Positions 9,382 through 16,247 of a stretch of DNA of 64,000 nt are shown piece after piece. A program made the translations under genes and the position numbers. Numbering within the stretch: position 1 is the stretch's first letter; every line of letters begins with the position of its first letter. A model generated the notes under the pieces. It saw nothing but the letters and a program-made list of their open reading frames with translations, did no database searches and was not told the DNA's origin. This DNA is from Acidobacteriota bacterium (lineage in GTDB: Bacteria > Acidobacteriota > Blastocatellia > Pyrinomonadales > Pyrinomonadaceae), in contig JADJBB010000021.1 in the NCBI GenBank assembly GCA_016703965.1, positions 1,426,001 through 1,490,000 of the forward strand, in the 5' to 3' direction.

Positions 9382-10677
9382 CTATAACTCCGTTCCATCA
9401 GGGATCGTCGCATTCTTGGGAACGATGATAATACCCTCGCGGATATATACAGACTTGTCCGGAGCATCGTAGAACTCAATATTATTTAGATTCAACAGTT
9501 TTACGTTGTTTCCGATACGGACATTCTTATCGACGATGCAGCGGCGAATAACCGTGTTTTCGCCGATGCCGATGTGCGGCTTATTGCTGTCAATGTTGGA
9601 ACGGATCTCACTGATAGATTCAAAAATGTCCGAGCCCATGATGATCGATTCTTCGATGTTCGCACCGCTGTCGATACGGCTTCGAAGGCCTATGATCGAT
9701 TTTCGAATGCGGACGCCGTTTAGGATGCAGCCCTCGGAGACCATTGAATTATCGATATCACAGCCGATCAGCTTTGACGGCGGCAGATACCGGCTGCGGG
9801 TGTAGATGGGTGCTGAAGCATCGAAGAAGTTAAATTTCGGCAGCGGAGCCGCGAGGTCCAGATTCGCTTCATAGAATGCTCGAATCGTTCCGATATCCTC
9901 CCAATAATCCTTGAATAGATGAGCCTGGACGGTATATTTCTCGATCGCGGCAGGGATGATCTCGCGGCCGAAATCGACCCAGGAGTTGTCTGTTTTTAAG
10001 AGCTCAACGAGCTTGTTGTAATTAAAAACGTAAATACCCATCGATGCCAGAAAGGGCCGGCCCGCTGACTCATCCGCCGTCAGCCCAAAACTCGTCGTGT
10101 CAACACGCATCGATTCGAGATCTGCACCCTTCGGTTTTTCCTTGAATTCAACGATACGGCCATCCGGATCTGCTTTAAGCAGGCCAAATTCCGGAGCTTC
10201 GTCAGGGCGGCAGGGAACAACGGAAACGGTCAGATCCGCGCCCGTTGAGAAATGGCGGTCGAGGAACTTGCGGTAATCCATCCGGTAGAGATGGTCACCC
10301 GACAGGATCAAAAGCGTATCGACACGCCAATCGCGAAGGTGCGGCAGCATTTGGCGGACCGCGTCGGCCGTTCCCTGGAACCATTGAGGGTTATCTTTCG
10401 TCTGTTCCGCGGCCAAAACTTCGACAAAGCCCGATGAGAAATTAGAGAATCGGTATGTCCGTGAGATGTGCCGATTGAGTGAAGCCGAGTTGTACTGCGT
10501 TAGAACAAAGATCTGTGTGATCTCGGAATTGATGCAATTCGAGACTGGAACGTCGATGAGACGATAGGTTCCGCCAAGTGGAACCGCAGGTTTTGAACGT
10601 TCGCCGGTCAGCGGAAAGAGCCGCGAACCTGCACCGCCACCGAGTATTACCGCCACAACGTTATCGTGCTGTCCCAT
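9382..10677 (-). CDS. glgC: Glucose-1-phosphate adenylyltransferase
   Basis: Makes ADP-glucose from ATP and glucose-1-phosphate, the committed step of glycogen synthesis, in the cytoplasm. N-terminal nucleotidyltransferase signature VVAVILGGGAGSRLFPLT and RSKPAVPLGGTYRLIDVP; the catalytic region has LSGDHLYRMDY and IVEFKEKP; a left-handed beta-helix with hexapeptide-like repeats fills the C-terminal 130 residues. The 431-residue length is that of the bacterial/cyanobacterial enzyme. Two adjacent ATGs occur (10680 and 10677); 10677 gives the better distance to GAGGGA. It is convergent with the VWFA gene and stands alone, without other glg genes nearby. Confidence 0.95.
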   Translation of the reverse strand: MGQHDNVVAVILGGGAGSRLFPLTGERSKPAVPLGGTYRLIDVPVSNCINSEITQIFVLTQYNSASLNRHISRTYRFSNFSSGFVEVLAAEQTKDNPQWFQGTADAVRQMLPHLRDWRVDTLLILSGDHLYRMDYRKFLDRHFSTGADLTVSVVPCRPDEAPEFGLLKADPDGRIVEFKEKPKGADLESMRVDTTSFGLTADESAGRPFLASMGIYVFNYNKLVELLKTDNSWVDFGREIIPAAIEKYTVQAHLFKDYWEDIGTIRAFYEANLDLAAPLPKFNFFDASAPIYTRSRYLPPSKLIGCDIDNSMVSEGCILNGVRIRKSIIGLRSRIDSGANIEESIIMGSDIFESISEIRSNIDSNKPHIGIGENTVIRRCIVDKNVRIGNNVKLLNLNNIEFYDAPDKSVYIREGIIIVPKNATIPDGTEL

Positions 10678-10847
10678 CATGTTCCCTCGCAATATTAGTC
10701 AGGTTTATACTTAGATAACAGGATAGCCGTAACTGTGACGACATTTCAAGCATTGGAAGCTTTCTCTGCGATTCCGTAAACCAAACAAATACCGAACAGT
10801 TCCGATTTACAAAACGTTATTCCTATTTGATAATTCCTAGGTAACAA

Positions 10848-11660
10848 ATGTGGTACTGGATCAAAGTTCTAACCTTAATTTTTATCGGAGCTATAGCTGT
10901 ATGGCTGGCATACGAACTTATCACATTTCCGGCTATTTCACGGCTGCGGACTGAGAATCCCACGACATCTTCTATGATCGAATTTCGTCTTTCTGAGGCA
11001 AGGGCAGAAGGCCGGGAACCGAAGAAATTCATGATCTGGATGCCGATGGAGCAGATCTCTCCACACCTGCAGCGGGCTGTGTTGGCGGGAGAGGATTCGC
11101 GCTTTTTTCAACACAACGGCTTCGACTGGGACGCGATCCAGGCTGCTTGGGATGAAGCGGTCAAGGAAGGCGAAAAGGAAGCCCGCGAAGAGTGTGAGGA
11201 AGAAGCGAAAGCGGCCGGGAACCCCAAGAAAGACTGCAAGCCGAGTGATGACGACTGGATACCGCCGATGCCTAGTTTCAAACGTGGTGCGTCCACTGTC
11301 ACCCAGCAGTTATCAAAAAATCTGTTTCTTTCCGAGGATCGTAATTTCCTCAGGAAGGGCCGCGAGGCCGTTTACACCTATTTCCTCGAACGCGAATTGA
11401 CCAAAAAACGCATTCTCGAGATCTATCTCAATGTGATCGAATGGGGCGACGGCGTTTACGGCGCCGAAGCCGCCGCCCGCACCTATTTCAAAAAATCCGC
11501 CTCGGACCTGACGCGAGAAGAAGCCGCGTTCCTTTCCGCGATGATCCCGTCACCGCTAAATGTCTTTAACCCGGCAAAGAATCGGAAGCGTGTGGTGCGC
11601 CGGCAAAAGGTCATCCTGCGTGGGATGAACTCGATCAAACTCGATTACTCCGACAAATAA
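10848..11660 (+). CDS. mtgA: Monofunctional biosynthetic peptidoglycan transglycosylase
   Basis: GT51 enzyme of 270 residues that polymerises lipid II into glycan strands at the periplasmic face of the inner membrane. One N-terminal membrane anchor (residues 5-25) is followed by the transglycosylase domain: AVLAGEDSRFFQHNGFDW contains the catalytic Glu of motif 1, RGASTVTQQLSKNLFL is motif 2, and the ELTKKRILEIYLNVIEWGDGVYGAEAAA block is motifs 3-4. Unusual: about 40 charged residues (KEGEKEAREECEEEAKAAG and onward) are inserted between motifs 1 and 2, where most MtgA proteins have a short loop. No transpeptidase domain is present. Confidence 0.92.
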   Translation: MWYWIKVLTLIFIGAIAVWLAYELITFPAISRLRTENPTTSSMIEFRLSEARAEGREPKKFMIWMPMEQISPHLQRAVLAGEDSRFFQHNGFDWDAIQAAWDEAVKEGEKEAREECEEEAKAAGNPKKDCKPSDDDWIPPMPSFKRGASTVTQQLSKNLFLSEDRNFLRKGREAVYTYFLERELTKKRILEIYLNVIEWGDGVYGAEAAARTYFKKSASDLTREEAAFLSAMIPSPLNVFNPAKNRKRVVRRQKVILRGMNSIKLDYSDK

Positions 11661-11681
11661 CGCGACAGATGACAATGTGCG

Positions 11682-11716
11682 GCCCGGCGGAGAGCAAGAT
11701 CTGCCGGGCTTTCTTT
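11682..11716 (+). terminator. Rho-independent terminator after mtgA
   Basis: GCCCGGCGG (11682-11690) pairs with CTGCCGGGC (11701-11709) with one G-T pair, followed by TTTCTTT. Confidence 0.75.
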
Positions 11717-11800
11717 GTGCGTTGCATCACATCCTTTCCTCCCGAACAGTGTTAAGATGATTTTTTAGTGTCAACAACATAACAGAGGAGGAATCTATCG

Positions 11801-12394
11801 ATGAAAAAGAAAATTCTATTCGGTATAGCGGCGCTTGTGGTCTTTGGTGCAGTAGCGTTTATGGTCACTTTTTCCACGAATCATGGACTCGCTCAGGTTA
11901 AACCACCCGATGACGTCAAGATGCCCGAGGTGATAGTTCTTGGCAAGGATTCAAAGCTTGGCCAGGTCACTTTCAATCATGTTAAGCATAACGGCGGAGC
12001 TTACAGCATTGACGGAACCGGGCCGATCGGCTGCGTGGAATGTCACCACACCGCCCAACCAGCGGCGGAACTTCTTAAGCATCCACCGCTGAAAACAGCT
12101 TGGCCGACCGACCGGACGACAACACTTACTGCCGATCTGTTTGCAAAAGGTGCTGCCCTTACGGGCGTTGCGGCCTGCCGCGACTGTCATGCACGTGCCG
12201 GCGAGAAGCCAAAACTCCTCGCCACCATCCCTGAAATAAAGCACGAGTCAAGCACGGCGATCATCTCGCTGACGAATCAGCAGGCACTTCACAGGAATTG
12301 CGCCGGCTGCCACACCGAGATCGCGAAAACAAACAAACTGACCAAGGGCCCAACGAATATGCAGTGCACGACGTGTCATAAAAAAACTGCGTAG
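11801..12394 (+). CDS. Tetraheme c-type cytochrome (class III / c7-like)
   Basis: Periplasmic or membrane-anchored electron carrier of 197 residues. An N-terminal hydrophobic segment (residues 4-24) is an anchor or signal peptide. Four CxxCH heme sites are present: CVECH, CRDCH, CAGCH and CTTCH, with further His residues (FNHVKHNGG) as likely distal ligands, as in the cytochrome c7/class III fold. Strong ribosome site AGAGGAGG at 11784-11791. Transcribed alone, with a terminator directly after it. The redox partner cannot be named from context. Confidence 0.88.
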   Translation: MKKKILFGIAALVVFGAVAFMVTFSTNHGLAQVKPPDDVKMPEVIVLGKDSKLGQVTFNHVKHNGGAYSIDGTGPIGCVECHHTAQPAAELLKHPPLKTAWPTDRTTTLTADLFAKGAALTGVAACRDCHARAGEKPKLLATIPEIKHESSTAIISLTNQQALHRNCAGCHTEIAKTNKLTKGPTNMQCTTCHKKTA

Positions 12395-12414
12395 CTTCTA
12401 GATAGACGAAACAA

Positions 12415-12446
12415 AAGGCTTTGCTGGGCGGCAAAGCCTTTTTTAT
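12415..12446 (+). terminator. Rho-independent terminator after cytochrome gene
   Basis: Perfect 10-bp stem AAGGCTTTGC (12415-12424) with GCAAAGCCTT (12431-12440), followed by a T-rich tail. Confidence 0.85.
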
Positions 12447-12459
12447 TTTAGGATGTAGT

Positions 12460-12744
12460 TTAATTTACAAACTTGATGCAGCCGTCTTTGATCTCGATCT
12501 TGGAATCGTTGGCGACTTCGACATTCCCGCATTTGGTTTCGACGATGGCTTTTATGCCGCTGCCCTGTATGGTTGTTGCGCTCGTGGTTGAGCCGTTAAA
12601 CGTGACTTCTTTGTTCTGTCCGTCCATTCTTACCTTGAACGTCCAAACCTGCGAGTCTTTGTTGTAATACTTGATATAGACCGACGCGAGGCCGTTAATG
12701 CCAAAAAGCGAGACAAGCCCAAGGGCAAAGATTATTTTCCTCAT
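12460..12744 (-). CDS. Small secreted protein of unknown function
   Basis: Unrecognised 94-residue exported protein. The start at 12744 is preferred over 12774 because GGAG lies 7 bases upstream and the product then begins with a signal peptide (MRKIIFALGLVSLFGINGLAS). The mature part is beta-rich (IKYYNKDSQVWTFKVRMDG), contains two Cys (CGNVEVAN and KDGCIKF) that could form a disulphide, and ends with FVN. It is convergent with the cytochrome gene. Confidence 0.7.
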   Translation of the reverse strand: MRKIIFALGLVSLFGINGLASVYIKYYNKDSQVWTFKVRMDGQNKEVTFNGSTTSATTIQGSGIKAIVETKCGNVEVANDSKIEIKDGCIKFVN

Positions 12745-12855
12745 AGTTTTCTCCGTGTATTGTTTAATTTGCAAGAACGGCCGTGCTTGTAGTTATTGAA
12801 CGAGGTTAATGTCCGTTTCTTGCGAGTCGTAGTATTGACCTTTTTGAACCAGAAC

Positions 12856-12880
12856 AAGGCCTCGCTGGGTGCGAGGCCTT
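12856..12880. terminator. Intergenic hairpin
   Basis: Perfect 10-bp inverted repeat AAGGCCTCGC (12856-12865) / GCGAGGCCTT (12871-12880), loop TGGGT. It lies downstream of the minus-strand gene ending at 12921, but neither side has a good T-run, so a terminator role is only probable. Confidence 0.5.
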
Positions 12881-12920
12881 TGGTGGGTGGTTGTGTGCAT
12901 TGCGGAAAGTTGGCGGGGTG

Positions 12921-13868
12921 TTAATTTCGTCTAAAATCTCGTCGCCAGGGGGCGCGGCCGCGAATAATATTCGCAAAGCTCGTTGTCGGCGTAAGAACGC
13001 TTCGAAAGATCTTCATCAGCAGACGATTCTCGACTTTCTTCTCGATCCATTTTGTCAGGATGTATTTGTCGATAACATCTTCGCCGACGCTCCACATGAC
13101 GCCGACAACTGGGGTGACGACGAGATCACCGTATGTCATCTTGCTGTGATGACCCTTGTATAGTTTCTGCCCGACATTGCCGAGAGATGCCTCGCTGAGT
13201 GGGCCTATCTCAAATTGGGTGCTCCAGACAGCCGCCCAGACAACCGCTTTCGCACGGCTCTGCCAGTACTCCTTTGTCAACCCAAATTCCGCTCGTTTTG
13301 CGCGGCCGCTGTTGTTAACGAAAATGCGAGCCGTCAACGCTCCCTGCATCGGGTGGGCAACGTAGCTGGTAAACGTTTTACCGCCGTCATCCCAGCCGTG
13401 AAGGTTCTGGACAGACTCTTTCCAATCTCGAAAGAAAGGTCCGTCGAGTTCGTCGCGGGTCTTTTTTTCGGTCATGCGAAACGCATGCTGCATACCGAGG
13501 AACAATCCGGATTGGATCATCGCGGACCGCCAGTGGAACTCGAAATCGACATTTTCCTGAACGGCTATTGGATCTTTTGCAGTGTTCTCAAGCGCTTTGT
13601 CGAAGTCGGAGGTCTTTGCGTTTCGCTGAGCAGGTTGGTTTGCAACGAAGGTGGATCGGAGATCCACTGGGCGAAACGTAGCGGCTTTTTCTGTATCGAT
13701 CCGCCGTTTGGGAACGAATGCAACGGATGTAAGCTTTTCAGCCTGGTTAGTATTCAGATTCTGGTTGATCGGGTCGCGGACGGGAAGATTGATCTTAAAT
13801 TCTCTTTCCTGCGTCAGTGCCAAATTGCAATTTAATAAGACGGCCAATGTGAATATTACTACTCTCAT
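12921..13868 (-). CDS. Secreted protein of unknown function, 315 residues
   Basis: Unrecognised. Signal peptide MRVVIFTLAVLLNCNLALTQ, then a hydrophilic region with several Asn/Gln-rich turns, then a conserved-looking half (HPMQGALTARIFVNNSG; GPLSEASLGNVGQKL; TPVVGVMWSVGEDVIDKYI) that may contain amphipathic membrane segments, faintly like outer-membrane-associated DUF3943-type proteins. A good ribosome site (GGGAGG) precedes the ATG at 13868. A sigma-54-like promoter lies 48 bp upstream and matches that of the next minus-strand gene, so the two are probably co-regulated. Confidence 0.7.
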   Translation of the reverse strand: MRVVIFTLAVLLNCNLALTQEREFKINLPVRDPINQNLNTNQAEKLTSVAFVPKRRIDTEKAATFRPVDLRSTFVANQPAQRNAKTSDFDKALENTAKDPIAVQENVDFEFHWRSAMIQSGLFLGMQHAFRMTEKKTRDELDGPFFRDWKESVQNLHGWDDGGKTFTSYVAHPMQGALTARIFVNNSGRAKRAEFGLTKEYWQSRAKAVVWAAVWSTQFEIGPLSEASLGNVGQKLYKGHHSKMTYGDLVVTPVVGVMWSVGEDVIDKYILTKWIEKKVENRLLMKIFRSVLTPTTSFANIIRGRAPWRRDFRRN

Positions 13869-13915
13869 GATGGACCTCCCGGGTTTTCAAATATCGCTTC
13901 CCGCTTAATCTATAC

Positions 13916-13930
13916 GCGAGTGTCGTGCCA
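13916..13930 (-). promoter_or_regulatory. Sigma-54-like promoter (-24/-12)
   Basis: On the minus strand TGGCACG is followed, after 4 bases, by TCGC, matching the sigma-54 consensus TGGCACG-N4-TTGC except one base; the invariant GG and GC are at the correct spacing. It is 48 bp upstream of the ATG at 13868. Confidence 0.6.
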
Positions 13931-13988
13931 AGACCGGACCCGTAAAAGGGCCTAATATGGGTTCGATTACACGAGGGAATCCAAAGAC

Positions 13989-14019
13989 GGCCGCGAGTAA
14001 TGTGAATTTACTCGCGGCC
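13989..14019. repeat. Intergenic hairpin
   Basis: 12-bp perfect inverted repeat GGCCGCGAGTAA (13989-14000) / TTACTCGCGGCC (14008-14019) just after the stop of the minus-strand gene ending at 14040. No T-run follows; it may still end or protect the transcript. Confidence 0.55.
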
Positions 14020-14039
14020 GGCCGTGAAAACTCACAGCA

Positions 14040-15554
14040 TTAATGCGTTATAGCGATCATCAGCTTCTCGATCTCACGTTTGACGTTTATCTTCGGCGGA
14101 TTCTTAACGAAACGCCCACGATTCTTATCGATTCCTGCGAAAACAGGCGTCTGCTCGCCCATTATTTGATTCATTAACTGCCAATCAAACCAGAAATCAG
14201 GGTACAATCGTCGATTCTTTTCACTGGCGTTCAGGTCGACGTTTATTTTCGCCATTACCAATTTCAGGGCAAGTTCGCGGTCCGAATTCGGATCGAGCAG
14301 ATTCTCCCTCGTCAGGCCGACCTGGCGCATCTGGCCGTAGTAATTTACCTTGAGAATGAGATGGCCATTCGGGTCGAGTGCTGGTTCGCCCATAAATTCG
14401 AGATCCCTGAAAAACGAATTGACTTCGCCGATGTCCTGAAAAACCTTTTGCTGGATCGCCTTGTTCAGCATTGCTACAAATTCGGTCTTGTGAGCCTTCC
14501 AGGATTCTTTACTGCCAAAGACCGTAAATCGTTCGCGTTCTAGCGCCTTCGCAACATCTTCAGTTCGGGTGCTGGCGTTGAAATACATGATGCGAGGATC
14601 GTTCAAGACCTTTTTGGAGCGGTTGAGCTTGGCGATCGCGGGACTTGGGGATTCAAGATATGCCTTATGCAGATCGAATCTGCCCGTCACATAGTAGACG
14701 ATCGAAAAGATCGGCACCAGCGAGGGTTCAAAGATCAGCGACGGGATCAGGTATTTCTTTGACTTAAAGGCCATTTCCGTGAAGTTGCGGTTATCGAAAC
14801 TTCTCCAGATCGTGCCTTGGGTCTGCGGGTATCGGGTAATGTAGAAAAGCCGCTCTGGCCGTTTTTTTGCGTACCGGGTGAACGATCTCGCTACGGCTTT
14901 TGGGGTCGTGATGCCAATATCGTTGATCCAGTCTCGGCGTGTTGCACCCGGAAAATATGTGTTTAGTGTGCTTCGAGCAAAGTCGGCACAGTTATTTGTG
15001 AGGGTGTTGAAGTTTCCATCGTTCGGCCGGCTGTTAAATTTCTCGAGGAATTTCGCATCCTCTTCAGGGGTTGTTTGGACAGTCAGACTGTATACGTCGC
15101 GGTTGAAGACAGCTGTCAGCATTATCTTCCAATCACCCTTTGGCATCGAGCCGTCCGGACTATCGGGCACTAGATCACGAAGATGATTTTGCCGGTAATT
15201 CTCACGCATGAAATTCCGGATCTCGCCGTTAGCGTAAAGCGGAATATCGGCCTCGTCCTCAACTCCATAGAGAAACGGGTTGAGCGGTATAGCTATCCAT
15301 TCGTACGACTTGCCATCGCTAAATGATGGATAGCTGCTGATCACTACGCCAGCTTCGCCTTGCCGACAGGGCCTGAGTTTGACTGGGGTCTCTGCACAGA
15401 TGTTAGAAAGATAGATCGCGGTATGACCAGAGCCTGTGTATTCGCCGGCAACGCCGACGGCCTCTAAGACTAGGAGCGATACATCTCCGCGGGTCGGATT
15501 TGGTAATAAGATCATGGAAATAAGGATTCCAGAGATCAGTAGCAAGTTCTTCAT
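14040..15554 (-). CDS. Secreted protein with permuted papain-like (NlpC/P60-type) N-terminal domain
   Basis: 504-residue exported protein. ATG 15554 is chosen over 15683: GGGAGG lies upstream and a signal peptide follows (MKNLLLISGILISMILL). The N-terminal part has a conserved His in EYTGSGHTAIYLSN and, much later, a Cys in TLTNNCADFARSTLNTYFPG. This His-then-Cys order is that of permuted NlpC/P60/DUF4105-like hydrolases, so a peptidase, amidase or acyltransferase activity is likely but inferred. The C-terminal half (about 250 residues) is unrecognised. It has the same sigma-54-like promoter as the neighbour downstream. Confidence 0.72.
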   Translation of the reverse strand: MKNLLLISGILISMILLPNPTRGDVSLLVLEAVGVAGEYTGSGHTAIYLSNICAETPVKLRPCRQGEAGVVISSYPSFSDGKSYEWIAIPLNPFLYGVEDEADIPLYANGEIRNFMRENYRQNHLRDLVPDSPDGSMPKGDWKIMLTAVFNRDVYSLTVQTTPEEDAKFLEKFNSRPNDGNFNTLTNNCADFARSTLNTYFPGATRRDWINDIGITTPKAVARSFTRYAKKRPERLFYITRYPQTQGTIWRSFDNRNFTEMAFKSKKYLIPSLIFEPSLVPIFSIVYYVTGRFDLHKAYLESPSPAIAKLNRSKKVLNDPRIMYFNASTRTEDVAKALERERFTVFGSKESWKAHKTEFVAMLNKAIQQKVFQDIGEVNSFFRDLEFMGEPALDPNGHLILKVNYYGQMRQVGLTRENLLDPNSDRELALKLVMAKINVDLNASEKNRRLYPDFWFDWQLMNQIMGEQTPVFAGIDKNRGRFVKNPPKINVKREIEKLMIAITH

Positions 15555-15617
15555 AATAGTAACCTCCCACGCTATTCGGGTATAGGTTGTCAAATAACGC
15601 TTTCCGCACTTAACCAC

Positions 15618-15632
15618 GCGAACGCCGTGCCA
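15618..15632 (-). promoter_or_regulatory. Sigma-54-like promoter (-24/-12)
   Basis: Minus strand TGGCACG-N4-TCGC, identical in core and spacing to the site at 13916-13930; flanking bases are also similar (TTAAG and GCGG...AAGCG follow in both). It lies about 64 bp upstream of the ATG at 15554. Confidence 0.6.
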
Positions 15633-15719
15633 AACAGTCCGTTCACAAACCACAAAGAAAGCCCGCAAATACGGGCTATTCACGCGTACGTATACTCAGG
15701 GGGAAAAATAGGTGTGTAA

Positions 15720-16159
15720 TTACTCACGGCTTAAGATCAAATTGCGCGACCGTGGTTGGAAACTATTTTTTAGTCTCGAGATCAACCATGAGATGCCGAC
15801 GCTGAGGGCGAGCAGAACGAGGCTTCCGATCAATAGATAGATGGGAACAACTAAGAAAAGAAACGCGTAAAAAGGCGAGGTCCGATCGTTCCAGGTCAGA
15901 GCATAAATGCCGGCAGTGAACATCAGCATCAGGTCGGCGATAATAAAGCCGATCAGATGAATTCGGGGGAGTTTTGTGAAACGTTCCAGCAGCAGCGTCA
16001 GAACAAAAAAATGACGTAGGGGGCAACACCCATCAACAGCAGCACCAGCAGCGAGCTGTCAAACCCGCCATCCTGGACGAGCAGCATTACTACCGTCGAT
16101 ACGACCGCTCCGACGGTAAGCGAGAGGGTTTTGAGAATTGAGAGGATCTTTGGCTGCAT
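15720..16159 (-). pseudogene. Small membrane protein interrupted at a T7 run (frameshift, possibly programmed)
   Basis: Starting at ATG 16159 the minus strand reads MQPKILSILKTLSLTVGAVV, continues as a hydrophobic protein (LLVLLLMGVAPYVIF) and meets TGA at 15998-16000. The -1 frame continues the same kind of protein (VLTLLLERFTKLPRIHLIG ... LIADLMLMF-like helices ... SVGISWLISRLKN) to a stop at 15720. The change happens at seven T's, containing the heptamer T TTT TTG in the zero frame (16004-16010), a good slippery sequence. If joined the product has about 146 residues and four membrane segments. It may be a frameshifted gene, an assembly error or programmed -1 frameshifting. Confidence 0.6.
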
Positions 16160-16176
16160 AACTATTATTTACGAAC

Positions 16177-16214
16177 AAAAAAGCGGCGTGGATATCCAGA
16201 GATTTTCCACGCCG
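16177..16214 (-). terminator. Rho-independent terminator of the S46 peptidase gene
   Basis: On the minus strand CGGCGTGGA (16214-16206) pairs perfectly with TCCACGCCG (16192-16184) and is followed by C and six T's. Confidence 0.85.
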
Positions 16215-16247
16215 ACTTAAGCAGAAATGCCCGATAAATACCAAGCA

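Noticed and set aside
12767..12785. Third sigma-54-like promoter before the small secreted protein at 12460-12744
   Set aside because: A GCACG and a TTGC word are present, but the GG doublet is missing and the spacing is three bases too long.
13215..13835. 206-codon open frame on the plus strand
   Set aside because: Lies wholly opposite a minus-strand gene with signal peptide, ribosome site and promoter; it is a shadow frame.
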